Positions 37,770 through 46,232 of a stretch of 64,000 nucleotides of DNA are shown here, one piece after another (position 1 is the first letter of the stretch; each line of letters begins with the position of its first letter). The notes beneath the pieces were generated by a model. The model was not told the DNA's origin, made no database searches, and worked only from the letters and a program-made list of their open reading frames with translations. Source of the stretch: Acidimicrobiales bacterium (GTDB taxonomy: Bacteria > Actinomycetota > Acidimicrobiia > Acidimicrobiales > AC-14); contig JAODBK010000087.1 of assembly GCA_025463925.1 (NCBI GenBank), forward strand, positions 56,526-120,525, read 5' to 3'. The position numbers were made by a program, and so were the translations under genes.

Positions 37770-38549
37770 GTGGCGCTCGACCCTTCGACCCCCCGGCTCG
37801 ACGGGCGGGTCGCGATCGTCACCGGCGCCGCCGCCGGCATCGGCCGGGCGAGCGCCCTCGCCCTCGCCCGGTTCGGCGCCGACGTCGCGATGTGCGACCG
37901 CAACGCCGACGACCTGGCCACCGCGGCCAAGGAGGTCGAGGCCATCGGCCGGGCGGCGCTCACCGAGGTGCTCGACGTGCGCGAGGCCGACGCGGTCGAG
38001 CAGTTCTGCCGCGCCGTCGGCGAGCGGTTCGGCCGCGTCGACGTGCTCGTCAACAACGCCGGCGGTGGGTTCCACGCGAGCTTCTTCGACGTCAGCCCCA
38101 AGGGCCAGTCGTCGCTGGTGCGCGAGAACTTCGACTCCGTCACGCACTTGCTCCGCGCCGCCGTCCCGTTGATGGGCCCGGGCGGTTCGATCGTCAACCT
38201 CACGTCGATCGAGGCCCACCGGGCGGCGCCCGGCTACGCGATCTACTCGGCGCAGAAGGCGGCGGTCGGCAACCTCACCAAGAGCCTCGCCCTCGAGCTC
38301 GGGCCGCGCGGCATCCGCATCAACTGCGTGGCGCCCGACGTCATCCCGACACCGGGCATCGGCGAGCTCCCGGATCCGCCGGGCACGCCGCTGCCGCTGC
38401 GGGGCGACGCCGACGACGTCGCCGCCGCGGTCGTCTTCCTCGCCGGTGCCATGGCACGCTTCGTCACCGGCACGACGATCCACGTCGACGGCGGCAACCT
38501 CGCCGCCGGCGGGTGGCACCGGCGCGACGACGGGACCTACGGGACGTGA
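37770..38549 (+). CDS. Short-chain dehydrogenase/reductase (SDR)
   Basis: 259 residues from the GTG at 37770. TGAAAGIG, NNAGGG, LTSIEAHRA and YSAQKAAVGNLTKSLALELG give a complete classical SDR. VHVDGG-type TIHVDGGNLAAGG at the C-terminus is the usual last strand. The stop overlaps the start of the LLM gene by four bases. It is more distant from the leftward SDRs than they are from each other. Confidence 0.9.
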   Translation: MALDPSTPRLDGRVAIVTGAAAGIGRASALALARFGADVAMCDRNADDLATAAKEVEAIGRAALTEVLDVREADAVEQFCRAVGERFGRVDVLVNNAGGGFHASFFDVSPKGQSSLVRENFDSVTHLLRAAVPLMGPGGSIVNLTSIEAHRAAPGYAIYSAQKAAVGNLTKSLALELGPRGIRINCVAPDVIPTPGIGELPDPPGTPLPLRGDADDVAAAVVFLAGAMARFVTGTTIHVDGGNLAAGGWHRRDDGTYGT

Positions 38550-39385
38550 AGTTCGGTGTCGCGCTCGGTCGGCTGAACCCGGCGTTCTTCGTCGAGGTCA
38601 CCGATGCCGCCGAGCGGCTCGGCTTCGAGTCGGTGTGGATGCCGGAGCACCTCGTCTTCCCCGTGCACATGTCGCGCTCGCCCTACCCCGGCGACGAGCA
38701 CCCGCCGGTGCCACCGAGCACGCCGGTGTTCGACGTGTTCGCGTACCTGTCGTTCCTCGCCGGTCGGACCGAACGGGTGCGGCTCGCCACCCACGTGTAC
38801 AACCTCGGCCTCCGCCATCCGTTCATCGCCGCCCGCGCCGTCCAGACGCTCGACGTGGTGTCGGGTGGGCGGGCCGAGGTCGGGCTCGGCGCGAGCTGGC
38901 TCGAGAGCGAGTGGGACGCGGTCGGCCTCGACTTCGCCACGCGGGGCAAGCGGCTCGACGAAGCCATCGAGGTGTGCCAGCGGCTCTGGAGCGAGGAGGT
39001 CGTCGCCCACCACGGACGCTTCTTCGACTTCGACGAGGTGATGTTCGAACCGAAACCGGTGCAGAAGCCGTGGCCGCCGCTGCACATCGGCGGCGAGTCC
39101 GACGCCGCGCTCCGCCGGGCGGCGCGGCTGGCGGACGGGTGGGTGGGGATGGCGCACACCGTGGAGAGCGTTGGCGCGAGCGTCGACAAGCTGCGGCGCT
39201 ACCGCGACGAGGCCGGGCGCGGTCACGAGCCGGTGGTCGTGACGGTCGGCGGGCCGGTCGAGACGGTCGACGACGTGGTGCGATGGGAAAAGGCGGGTGT
39301 CGACCGCCTGATCGTGTCGCCGTGGGCGCGATCGCCTGGGGCCGTCGAGGGACTGGAGCGGTTCGCCGGTAGCATCGGCGTGTGA
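38546..39385 (+). CDS. Luciferase-like (LLM) probable F420-dependent oxidoreductase
   Basis: 279 residues. AERLGFESVWMPEHLVFP, VRLATHVYNLGLRHP, LDVVSGGRAEVGLGASWLESEW and PLHIGGESDAALRRAARLADGW are the family landmarks. It is coupled to the SDR upstream (GTGA) and to the lipoprotein downstream (GTGA). The SDR-LLM pairing repeats the arrangement on the other side of the divergent promoter. Confidence 0.87.
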   Translation: MKFGVALGRLNPAFFVEVTDAAERLGFESVWMPEHLVFPVHMSRSPYPGDEHPPVPPSTPVFDVFAYLSFLAGRTERVRLATHVYNLGLRHPFIAARAVQTLDVVSGGRAEVGLGASWLESEWDAVGLDFATRGKRLDEAIEVCQRLWSEEVVAHHGRFFDFDEVMFEPKPVQKPWPPLHIGGESDAALRRAARLADGWVGMAHTVESVGASVDKLRRYRDEAGRGHEPVVVTVGGPVETVDDVVRWEKAGVDRLIVSPWARSPGAVEGLERFAGSIGV

Positions 39386-39930
39386 GGCGGGCGCTCCTCG
39401 GAGCTGCGGTCGTCGCGATCGTCGTGGCCGGATGCGGGAACCACGGCTCGACGCGGGCGGCCAACTCCGGTGGCCCGGTGGTGTCCCGGGCGGCCGGAAC
39501 CGATGCGACCGCCGATGCCGGCACCGGCACCGCGGTGTTCACCACCACGACCGTTACGCCGGCCGCGGCACCGCGGGCGACCACGCCGCAACCCGGCCTC
39601 CCACCGCCGGCCAAGCCGAGCGCGGCGGGGAGCAGCGGCGTCCAGGGCCGGGTGACGTCCGGGCCCACCTGCCCGGTCGAGCAGGCGAACAACCCCTGCC
39701 CGCCGCAGCCGGTGCAGGGCGACGTCGTGGCGAGCGATGGCGCCGGCCGGCCGGCCGGCTCGGCCAGGACGTCAGCCGACGGCACCTACTCGATGGCGCT
39801 GCCGGCGGGGTCGTACCGGCTGACGGTGTCGACGGGCAGCCGGTACCCGCGCTGCCCGACGGTGGACGTCACGGTCGAGGCCGGCAAGACGGCGCGCGCC
39901 GACATCAGCTGCGACACCGGCGTTCGGTAG
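39382..39930 (+). CDS. Lipoprotein with carboxypeptidase-regulatory-like domain
   Basis: 182 residues. The signal peptide RRALLGAAVVAIVVAGC ends in a good lipobox (VAGC, cysteine at 18), so the protein should be anchored to the outer face of the membrane. A low-complexity Thr/Ala/Pro stretch (about 35-85) is followed by a small Ig-like domain with GVQGRVTSGPTCPVEQ and DGTYSMALPAGSYRLTV, typical of carboxypeptidase-regulatory-like folds. The GTG overlaps the LLM stop, although the product is unlikely to share its function. Confidence 0.8.
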   Translation: MRRALLGAAVVAIVVAGCGNHGSTRAANSGGPVVSRAAGTDATADAGTGTAVFTTTTVTPAAAPRATTPQPGLPPPAKPSAAGSSGVQGRVTSGPTCPVEQANNPCPPQPVQGDVVASDGAGRPAGSARTSADGTYSMALPAGSYRLTVSTGSRYPRCPTVDVTVEAGKTARADISCDTGVR

Positions 39931-39940
39931 CACGGCGTCG

Positions 39941-40663
39941 TCAGCGGCAGAGGTCGTCGGGACTCGCGCTGAAGTCGCGGGTGCTGCCCTTCATCCGCAT
40001 TGCCACCTCGGCGCGGCCCGGGGTGAACGTCCAGCACGAGCCGCTCATCATCGGGAACAGCTCGTCGGCGGTGTCGTGCCCGTCGAGGTCCTTGATGCGG
40101 CCGTGCGCGATGTGCAGCGCGCGGCGCAGGACGATGGCGGCTTCCGCGGCATCGGCGTCGAGGTTGGCCTCGGCCCACGCGAGGAACCCGGCGCGCAGTG
40201 GGACACCGGCGAACGGCGGCGGCCCGAGGACCTGGTTCATGTCGACCTCCCACGCGAGGACCGGCGAACCGTCGAGCGCGAGTGTCGCCATGCCGTCGGG
40301 CGGCACGCCGTCGGGGATGAAGATGTCGTACTGGCGCGTCGTCGCGCCGCGGGCGGCGTGGGCCACGGCCAGCCCGGCGAGGTCGAACATGTGGGTGCAG
40401 TTGTCGCGAGCCGCGGTCGCGTCGCCGACCGCGGTCGACCGGGTCGACAGTGCCATGCCGGTGATCGGCAGCAGCGCCTCGGCCGCGAGCGGGCACGTCG
40501 ACCACGGGAACCGCACGCCTTCGCCGGAGATCCCGGTGACGCGCTCGCCGTCGTGGTCGATCGCGACGCGGAAGTGGTGGAAGTCGTCCTCCAGGTCGCC
40601 GACCACGCGTCCGTCGGATCCCACCAGGCGGATGCGACGTCGGTACCCCGTCGGCTGACTCAT
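39941..40663 (-). CDS. DUF2889 family protein
   Basis: 240 residues. RRIRLVGSDGRVVGDLEDDFHHFRV at the start and DNCTHMFDLAGLAV in the middle match the DUF2889 family, whose members often occur with catabolic or steroid-type genes but have no assigned reaction. The conserved Cys-Thr-His could bind a metal. The ATG at 40663 follows the STAS-domain gene after 28 bp on the same strand. Confidence 0.75.
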   Translation of the reverse strand: MSQPTGYRRRIRLVGSDGRVVGDLEDDFHHFRVAIDHDGERVTGISGEGVRFPWSTCPLAAEALLPITGMALSTRSTAVGDATAARDNCTHMFDLAGLAVAHAARGATTRQYDIFIPDGVPPDGMATLALDGSPVLAWEVDMNQVLGPPPFAGVPLRAGFLAWAEANLDADAAEAAIVLRRALHIAHGRIKDLDGHDTADELFPMMSGSCWTFTPGRAEVAMRMKGSTRDFSASPDDLCR

Positions 40664-40691
40664 GCGGCGGGTGACGCTAGCGGTCGTCCGT

Positions 40692-41027
40692 TCAGTCGCG
40701 GGATCGCTCGACCACCCGCACGAGCTGGTCGAGCGAGAGCATCTCCACGATCTTCCGCGGAGACGGCGCCAGGTTGCGCAGCTCGAGGGTGTCCCCGCGT
40801 TCGGCCAAGCGGTTGCGAGCACCGACGATCACCCGCACCCCGGCCGAGTCGAGGAACACCAGCTCGGCGCCGTCGATGATCACGTCGCCCGACGACGCCG
40901 CAAGCGCGTCGTCGAGCACTGCGGCCATCGCGTCCGCGGTGTCGGCGTCGATGTCCCCGACCACCGCCACGGTCGTCGGCCCGGGCGCGTGGGAGATGCT
41001 GGCGGAGAAACCCCCCTCGGGTCCCAT
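40692..41027 (-). CDS. STAS-domain anti-sigma-factor antagonist
   Basis: 111 residues, a single SpoIIAA-like STAS domain. The regulatory phosphorylation loop is FLDSAGVRVIVGA, with serine at the expected position. Such proteins release a sigma factor by binding a kinase-type anti-sigma partner; no partner kinase or sigma gene is adjacent. It may regulate stress or surface functions elsewhere in the genome. Confidence 0.88.
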   Translation of the reverse strand: MGPEGGFSASISHAPGPTTVAVVGDIDADTADAMAAVLDDALAASSGDVIIDGAELVFLDSAGVRVIVGARNRLAERGDTLELRNLAPSPRKIVEMLSLDQLVRVVERSRD

Positions 41028-41079
41028 GGCCGCACCCTAGGCCGGGCCGGACGGTTCCGTCACCAATGGCGCGAAACGC

Positions 41080-41550
41080 TCATCGTCTGTTCATGGTGCG
41101 GTAACCGCGGCCCTCCTGCCACCATTCGATGACGAGGTGGTCGCCCGCGGCTTTCAGGTGGGACAGGTCGCCGATGTCGACCCGGAAGAGGTGGAACGGC
41201 TCCGGCGGCTCGTTGCCGAGCGATGCCGCCCAGGCGGCGATCGTCGCCGGGTCGGACACCTCGTCGGCCCGGCCGGCGAGCTTGGCGTCGCCGCCCGGGA
41301 TCTCGGGCTCGTCGGGCGCGCTGTGCAACGCCATACGGCCGTCGCGCCGCAGGTCGGCGGCCTTCACCGAGCCGCCCATCATCCCCATCCAGAGCTCCCC
41401 GAGGGCGAACTGCACCTCGATCCCGCTGAGCCGCGGCGACCCGTCGGCCCGCAACGTCGCCAGCAGGCAGTGACGGTGCGACTGCAGCCGCTCCCGCACC
41501 TTGGCCGCCAGCTCGGGCGCGTCGCGCTCGACGTCGGCCCACGTCGCCAA
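41080..41550 (-). CDS. Pyridoxamine-5'-phosphate-oxidase-like (PPOX) split-barrel protein
   Basis: 156 residues from the TTG at 41550, just after the stop of the CoA ligase. HCLLATLRADGSPRLSGIEVQF and LWMGMMGGSVKAADLRRDGRMALH are the split-barrel strands that bind FMN or F420 in this family. It probably reduces a small molecule or binds a flavin; the substrate is unknown. No ATG or GTG start covers the conserved N-terminus, so TTG is preferred. Confidence 0.8.
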   Translation of the reverse strand: MATWADVERDAPELAAKVRERLQSHRHCLLATLRADGSPRLSGIEVQFALGELWMGMMGGSVKAADLRRDGRMALHSAPDEPEIPGGDAKLAGRADEVSDPATIAAWAASLGNEPPEPFHLFRVDIGDLSHLKAAGDHLVIEWWQEGRGYRTMNRR

Positions 41551-41552
41551 CG

Positions 41553-43115
41553 TCAGGCCGACCGGTTGGTGCCGCCCGGGTAGCCGCCGCCGCCGAAGCG
41601 CGCGTCGAGCGCGTCGTAGTCGACGGCGAAGCCGTTGCGCGGGATGGCATCGACGAACTCCACCGACTTCGGCTTCTTGTAGGAGGCGATGTTGGCCCGG
41701 CAGTGCTCGATGATGTCGGCGGCGGAGGCCGCCTCGCCGTCCTTCAGCACGACGATCGCCTTCACGCTCTGGGTCCACGTCGGATCCGGAACGCCGATGA
41801 TCGCCGCATCAGCGACGGCCGGGTGCTGCTTGATGCACCCCTCGACCTCGGCCGGGTAGATGTTCTCGGCCGCCGACTTCACCATGCGCGTCTTGGGGCC
41901 GATGAACGTGAGCGTCCCGTCGGGCTCGCGCCGACCGAGATCGCTGGTGTGGTGCCAGCCGTCGCGCTGCCGCGCCGCGTTGACCTCGGGGCGGTTCCAG
42001 TACCCGTTCATCACGGTGGGGCCGCGGCCGACGATCTCGCCCGTCTCGCCGGCGGGGACGTCGTTGCCGTCGGGGTCGACCACCCGCACCTGCACGAGCG
42101 GGGACGGGCGGCCGTGGGTGCCGGTTCCGAACGGGCCGATGGCGTTGAACGTCAACATGCCCATGACCTCCGTCTGCCCGTAGCCGCCCGGCCGTTGGGC
42201 CCACGGGCTGTCGTCGACCGTCACCATGTCGGTCCAGGCGCGGCGGCCGGGATACGTCCGCAGGGTCTTGATGTCGTACCGGTGGTCGGCGTTCACCTCG
42301 GTGATCTGGTCGATGGTCGGCGGCACGAGGAAGGCACCGGTGCACTGCTCCGCCTCGATGATCCGGCAGAGCTCTTCGGCGTCGACGCGGGGCGTGAAGA
42401 CGTTCGTGCCGCCGACGTGGAAGGTCGCCAGCGTCGTCATGAACGTGGCGATGTGGAACATCGGCCCGCAATTCAGGTAGACGTGCGCGTTGTCGACCTC
42501 CTGCAGCATCGCGATGACGAGGTCCTGGCTGACGATCGCGGTGTGGCTGAGCATCGCGGCGTTGGGCCGGCCGGCGAAGGCGGCGGTGTACATCAGGAGC
42601 AACGCCGAGCTCGGGTCGACATCGACCGCGGGGTCGCCGGCCGGGGCGGTGGCCAATGCCGACTCGTATTCCGACCCGGAGCCCGGGCCGTCGTGCTGCA
42701 GCCACCGCGCCTTCGACGTCGACCGCTGGCGCGCGTCGCGCACACCGCCGCCGACTTCCGCGTCCTGCCAGACGATCGTGTGCGGGTCGAGGTCGTCGAT
42801 CACGAACGCCAGCTCGGCGGCCGACTGCCGCCAGTTCGCGGCGCAGAACATCCCGCCGAGCTTGGCCGCGGCGAGGAGGCCCTCGAGCACGCGATGGCAG
42901 TTCTGCCCGAGCCAGAGGATGCGGTCGCCGGCGACGAAGCCTTTGGCCGCCAGTGCGTTGGCCAGGCGATTGACCCGCTCGTCGAACTGCGGCCAGGTGT
43001 GGCGGTCGTCGCCGCAGACGAGCGCAGTCCGTTGCGGCGACGTGCGGGCGTGCTCGCGCAGGACGTCGCCGAGCGTCAGCGCGTGGAGGGCGTCCATCGG
43101 CCGGGATGTTCCCAT
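41553..43115 (-). CDS. AMP-binding ligase-like protein with altered catalytic motifs
   Basis: 520 residues of the ANL fold. The phosphate loop, normally YTSGTTGxPKG, reads MYTAAFAGRPNAAMLSH, losing the Ser/Thr/Gly run and the lysine. GGYGQTEVMG, HTSDLGR and GPKTRMVKSAAENIYPAEVEG are normal, but the C-terminal catalytic lysine motif (xxGKxxK) is replaced by IPRNGFAVDYDALDARFG. TAAF-type relatives occur in other bacteria, so it may be a real subfamily with changed chemistry. Starts at 43115 and 43097 are both possible. Confidence 0.85.
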   Translation of the reverse strand: MGTSRPMDALHALTLGDVLREHARTSPQRTALVCGDDRHTWPQFDERVNRLANALAAKGFVAGDRILWLGQNCHRVLEGLLAAAKLGGMFCAANWRQSAAELAFVIDDLDPHTIVWQDAEVGGGVRDARQRSTSKARWLQHDGPGSGSEYESALATAPAGDPAVDVDPSSALLLMYTAAFAGRPNAAMLSHTAIVSQDLVIAMLQEVDNAHVYLNCGPMFHIATFMTTLATFHVGGTNVFTPRVDAEELCRIIEAEQCTGAFLVPPTIDQITEVNADHRYDIKTLRTYPGRRAWTDMVTVDDSPWAQRPGGYGQTEVMGMLTFNAIGPFGTGTHGRPSPLVQVRVVDPDGNDVPAGETGEIVGRGPTVMNGYWNRPEVNAARQRDGWHHTSDLGRREPDGTLTFIGPKTRMVKSAAENIYPAEVEGCIKQHPAVADAAIIGVPDPTWTQSVKAIVVLKDGEAASAADIIEHCRANIASYKKPKSVEFVDAIPRNGFAVDYDALDARFGGGGYPGGTNRSA

Positions 43116-43119
43116 ACAC

Positions 43120-43133
43120 TGACGCTCGTGTCA
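43120..43133. promoter_or_regulatory. TGAC-N6-GTCA palindrome containing a start codon
   Basis: TGAC GCTCGT GTCA lies between the ligase-like gene (left) and the hydrolase (right). The rightward GTG at 43128-43130 overlaps the right half-site, and TACACT at 43115-43120 ends seven bases before it. Confidence 0.7.
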
Positions 43134-44054
43134 GCCAGCTCGCCGGTGACCGATCCCGATGACCTGGCGCCCCGACACGACGTCCCGACCGGCGGCCGGA
43201 GCGGGTTTGCGGTCGTCGACGGCCGCCAGGTGCACTACCTCGAATGGGGCCACCGCGGGCGGTCGCCGCTGCTCTGCCTCCACGGCGGCGGCCAGACGGC
43301 GTACATGTTCGAAGAGCTCGGTGCCGCGCTGGGCGGCGGTCACCACGTGTTGGCGATCGACCTGCCGGCGCACGGCGACTCGGACCCGCTGCCGGACGAG
43401 GCGTGGACTCGCCACGAGCTGGCGGCGTCGGTGCCGGCGGTCATGGCGACGTTCGGGTTCACGCGCGCGCCGATCGTCGGCGCGTCGCTCGGCGGCATCA
43501 CCGCGATGACGCTGGCGGCCCGGCATCCCGAACTGGTCGCGGGCATCGTCCTCATCGACATCGGCCACCGCGTCGAGCCCGAGGGCGTGCGGCGCATCGT
43601 CGAGTTCCTCAGCGCCCACGAGTCGTTCGCGTCGCTCGACGAAGCCGCGGGCGAGATCGCCAAGTACCTCCCGTTCCGCAAGTCGTTCCGGCCCGAGAGC
43701 CTGACGCGCAACCTCCGGCAGCGGTCCGACGGACGCTGGATCTGGAAGCACTCGATGGGCCGGCGCTTCCGCGACCAACGGGCGGCGGGCGGCATCGACC
43801 CGGGGGACATGGCGGCGACGAACACGTTGATGGAGGGACTGGACACCGATGCCGCCTCGCTGCAGTGCCCGGTGCTGATCCTGCGGGGCGACAAGAGCGA
43901 CGTGCTCTCCGACGACGGTGCCGAGGAGGTGGCCGCGCTGATCCCCGACGCCCGGCTGGCGCGCGTCGGCAACGCCGGCCACCTGACGGCGGGCGACAAT
44001 CCGGAATCGGTGGTCGGCCTCGTGTCGTCGTTCCTCGCCGAGCTGGGCTGGTAG
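43128..44054 (+). CDS. Alpha/beta-hydrolase
   Basis: 308 residues from the GTG at 43128. LLCLHGGGQTAYMFEEL forms the oxyanion region, S120 is in VGASLGGI and the C-terminal histidine is in VGNAGHLTAGDNP. The start lies inside the palindrome and has no Shine-Dalgarno; TACACT seven bases upstream supports a leaderless message. It hydrolyses an unknown ester, thioester or lactone and is probably co-regulated with the divergent ligase-like gene. Confidence 0.88.
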   Translation: MSASSPVTDPDDLAPRHDVPTGGRSGFAVVDGRQVHYLEWGHRGRSPLLCLHGGGQTAYMFEELGAALGGGHHVLAIDLPAHGDSDPLPDEAWTRHELAASVPAVMATFGFTRAPIVGASLGGITAMTLAARHPELVAGIVLIDIGHRVEPEGVRRIVEFLSAHESFASLDEAAGEIAKYLPFRKSFRPESLTRNLRQRSDGRWIWKHSMGRRFRDQRAAGGIDPGDMAATNTLMEGLDTDAASLQCPVLILRGDKSDVLSDDGAEEVAALIPDARLARVGNAGHLTAGDNPESVVGLVSSFLAELGW

Positions 44055-44072
44055 TCCGAACGACCCTTGCGC

Positions 44073-44090
44073 CCACCGCGCGAACGGTGG
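44073..44090. terminator. Short hairpin after the hydrolase gene
   Basis: CCACCG and CGGTGG, six-base loop, lie 18 bp after the hydrolase stop and 27 bp before the patatin start. It may be a weak terminator or attenuator. Confidence 0.35.
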
Positions 44091-44117
44091 ACCCTCGGCT
44101 GAGGAGGAAGGGGAGCA

Positions 44118-44969
44118 GTGTCGGTCATTCGCCTGTTTTCGGACCGGCGCAAGATGCGCACCGTGTTCGTTCTGGGCGGCGGGGGCAACCTGGGCGCGGT
44201 CCAGGTCGGCATGTTGCGCGCCGTCATCGAACGGGGCGTGGTGCCCGACCTCCTGCTGGGCTCCTCGGTGGGCGCGCTGAACGCCGCCGCCGTCGCGGCC
44301 GACGCGTCGCTGGACGGCGTCGAGTCGCTCGACAAGGCGTGGCGCGCCATCAACGGGGACGACCTCATGCCCGGCCACCTCAGCGGGCTCTGGCAACTCG
44401 CCCGCAAGTCGCGCAGCGTCCACCACAACGACGGCCTGCGCCGGCTGATCGATCGGGCCATCCCGTTCGAGCAGTTCGAGGACGCGCCCGTGCCCTTCCA
44501 GGTCGTGGCCACGTCGTTGCGCACGGGACGTGAGCAGTGGTTCGCGCGCGGCCGCATCGTCGAGCCGATCCTGGCGTCGGCGGCGTTGCCGGGCGTCTTC
44601 CCGCCGGTGGAGATCGACGGCGAGCTCTTCATCGACGGCGGCGTCGTGGACAACGTGCCGATGACGCGCGCCGCGACGCTCGGCGCGACGCGCATGTACG
44701 TGTTCCACGTCGGCAACTTCGATCGGCCGCGTCCCGATCCGAAACGGCCGATCGACGTCCTGCTCCAGGCGTTCTCGATCTCGCGGAACTACCGCTTCCT
44801 CGCCGAGATGCAGGATCCGCCCGAGGGCGTCGAGATGATCTGCCTGCCGGCGGTCGACCCCGGCAGCCTCCGGCGCAACGACTTCGCCCGCTCGGCCCAG
44901 CTCATCGACCGCGCCTACGCGAACGCGTCCGCCTTCCTCGACCAGTACGCGGCGGTCGTCGGCGAGTAG
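44118..44969 (+). CDS. Patatin-like phospholipase
   Basis: 283 residues. The oxyanion loop GGGGNLG (20-26), the nucleophile S50 in GSSVG and the dyad aspartate D173 in FIDGGVVDN are all present, so it should be an active lipid acyl hydrolase. There is no signal peptide. The GTG at 44118 has an AGGAAGGGGAG Shine-Dalgarno. It runs in the same direction as the hydrolase upstream, but 63 bp and a hairpin separate them. Confidence 0.9.
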   Translation: MSVIRLFSDRRKMRTVFVLGGGGNLGAVQVGMLRAVIERGVVPDLLLGSSVGALNAAAVAADASLDGVESLDKAWRAINGDDLMPGHLSGLWQLARKSRSVHHNDGLRRLIDRAIPFEQFEDAPVPFQVVATSLRTGREQWFARGRIVEPILASAALPGVFPPVEIDGELFIDGGVVDNVPMTRAATLGATRMYVFHVGNFDRPRPDPKRPIDVLLQAFSISRNYRFLAEMQDPPEGVEMICLPAVDPGSLRRNDFARSAQLIDRAYANASAFLDQYAAVVGE

Positions 44970-44984
44970 CCGAGGCGGGCTACT
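44965..44984. terminator. Probable terminator between convergent genes
   Basis: AGTAGCC pairs with GGCTACT across a six-base loop. The hairpin contains the stops of both convergent genes (patatin and acyl-CoA dehydrogenase) and ends in TTCTT on the rightward strand. Confidence 0.5.
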
Positions 44985-46179
44985 TCTTGGGGAGCTGGAT
45001 GGCGCGGTCGGCGATGATGTTCTTCTGCACCTCGGTGGCGCCGGCGCCGATCGAGGTGAACCGCTGCCACGGGTAGTTGTGGGCGAAGTGGCCGCTGTTG
45101 ACGGCGTCGGGGCCGCCCTTTTCCAGCAGGCCGGCCGGGCCCAGCAGGTCGACGCCGAGCTCGGCGAGGTACTGGCTGAGCCAGCTCCACTGCAGCTTGG
45201 CCAACGGCACCTCGGGCCAGTTCTTCTCGCCCTTCAGCACCTTCGACAGCGCCCGGGTGTTGAGCAGGCGGGTGAACTCGATCTGGGTGTAGGCCCGGGC
45301 GATGCGGTCGCGCAGCTCGGGATCGTGGAGCGCCTCCGGATTGTGGGCGCGGGCGGCGGCGATCATCGCCTCGAGCTCGTACTTCATGCCGATCGACGCG
45401 CCCGACGAGCCGACCCGCTCGTGGCCCAACGTCCCCATGGCGACCTGCCAGCCCTGACCGTCCTCGCCGAGCCGGTACTCCGCCTTCACCGGCGCGTCGG
45501 TGAAGAACACCTCGTTGAACATGGCGTCACCGGTGATCTCGCGGATGGGCCGGCACTCGATGCCGGGCGCTTCCATGTCGACGATGAACGCAGTGATGCC
45601 TTCGTGCTTGCGCCCCGCCTCGATGGCGCCCGGGTCGGTGCGCAACAGGAACAGGCCCCACTTGGCGATGTGCGCGGTGGAGATCCAGATCTTCGATCCG
45701 TTGACGATGTACTCGTCGCCGTCGCGCACCGCGGCGCACCGGAGGTTGGCGAGGTCGCTGCCGGCCTGCGGCTCGCTGAAGCCCTGGCACCAGTGCTCGT
45801 CGGCGGTGAGGATCCCCGGCAGCCACTGCTCCTTCTGCGCCTCGGTGCCCCACTTGATGATCATCGGACCGATCTGCCAGATGCCGTTGGCGTTGTAGAT
45901 GCCCGGCGTCTTGTACTCCGCCATCGTCTGCGCGTAGATGACGTTCTGCATGATCGTGGCCTCGCGGCCGCCCCACTCGATGGGCCAGTTGATGGCGGCC
46001 CACTTGCCCTCGTTCAGCCGGCGCTGCCAGGCCTTTCGCCGGTCCATCGTCCGCAAGAGGCCCTCGCCCTGGTGCGACCCGATCTCGCCCTGCTCGAGGA
46101 ACTCGGGCAGGTTCTCGTCGAGCCAGGCGCGCAGTTCGTCGCGAAAGGCGAGGTCCTCGGGTTCGTAGGCGAAGTCCAT
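44980..46179 (-). CDS. Acyl-CoA dehydrogenase, large-type subunit
   Basis: 399 residues. WCQGFSEPQAGSDLANLRCAAV, NGSKIWISTAHIAKWG and the C-terminal FTSIGAGATEVQKNIIADRAIQLPKK identify it. As in the other large-type enzymes, the YEGT glutamate is absent (AGAT). Its divergent neighbour at 46233 encodes a smaller dehydrogenase and is the likely partner in a mixed complex. TAGGCT at 46194-46189 lies nine bases before the ATG, mirrored exactly on the other side of the shared palindrome. Confidence 0.9.
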   Translation of the reverse strand: MDFAYEPEDLAFRDELRAWLDENLPEFLEQGEIGSHQGEGLLRTMDRRKAWQRRLNEGKWAAINWPIEWGGREATIMQNVIYAQTMAEYKTPGIYNANGIWQIGPMIIKWGTEAQKEQWLPGILTADEHWCQGFSEPQAGSDLANLRCAAVRDGDEYIVNGSKIWISTAHIAKWGLFLLRTDPGAIEAGRKHEGITAFIVDMEAPGIECRPIREITGDAMFNEVFFTDAPVKAEYRLGEDGQGWQVAMGTLGHERVGSSGASIGMKYELEAMIAAARAHNPEALHDPELRDRIARAYTQIEFTRLLNTRALSKVLKGEKNWPEVPLAKLQWSWLSQYLAELGVDLLGPAGLLEKGGPDAVNSGHFAHNYPWQRFTSIGAGATEVQKNIIADRAIQLPKK

Positions 46180-46187
46180 GAAGCCAC

Positions 46188-46223
46188 CAGCCTATCCCTG
46201 ACACCCATGTCACAGATAGGCTG
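46188..46223. promoter_or_regulatory. 36-bp mirror-image divergent promoter with TGAC-N6-GTCA core
   Basis: The core TGAC ACCCAT GTCA is at 46199-46212. CAGCCTATC at 46188-46196 is the exact complement of GATAGGCTG at 46215-46223 around the same centre, so each strand has a TAGGCT -10 box. They lie nine and ten bases before the leftward and rightward ATG codons. Confidence 0.75.
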
Positions 46224-46232
46224 ACCCTCCAC

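Noticed and set aside
41703..43127. Rightward extension of the hydrolase frame over the ligase gene
   Set aside because: The extension is antisense to the ligase; only the part from the GTG at 43128 encodes the hydrolase.
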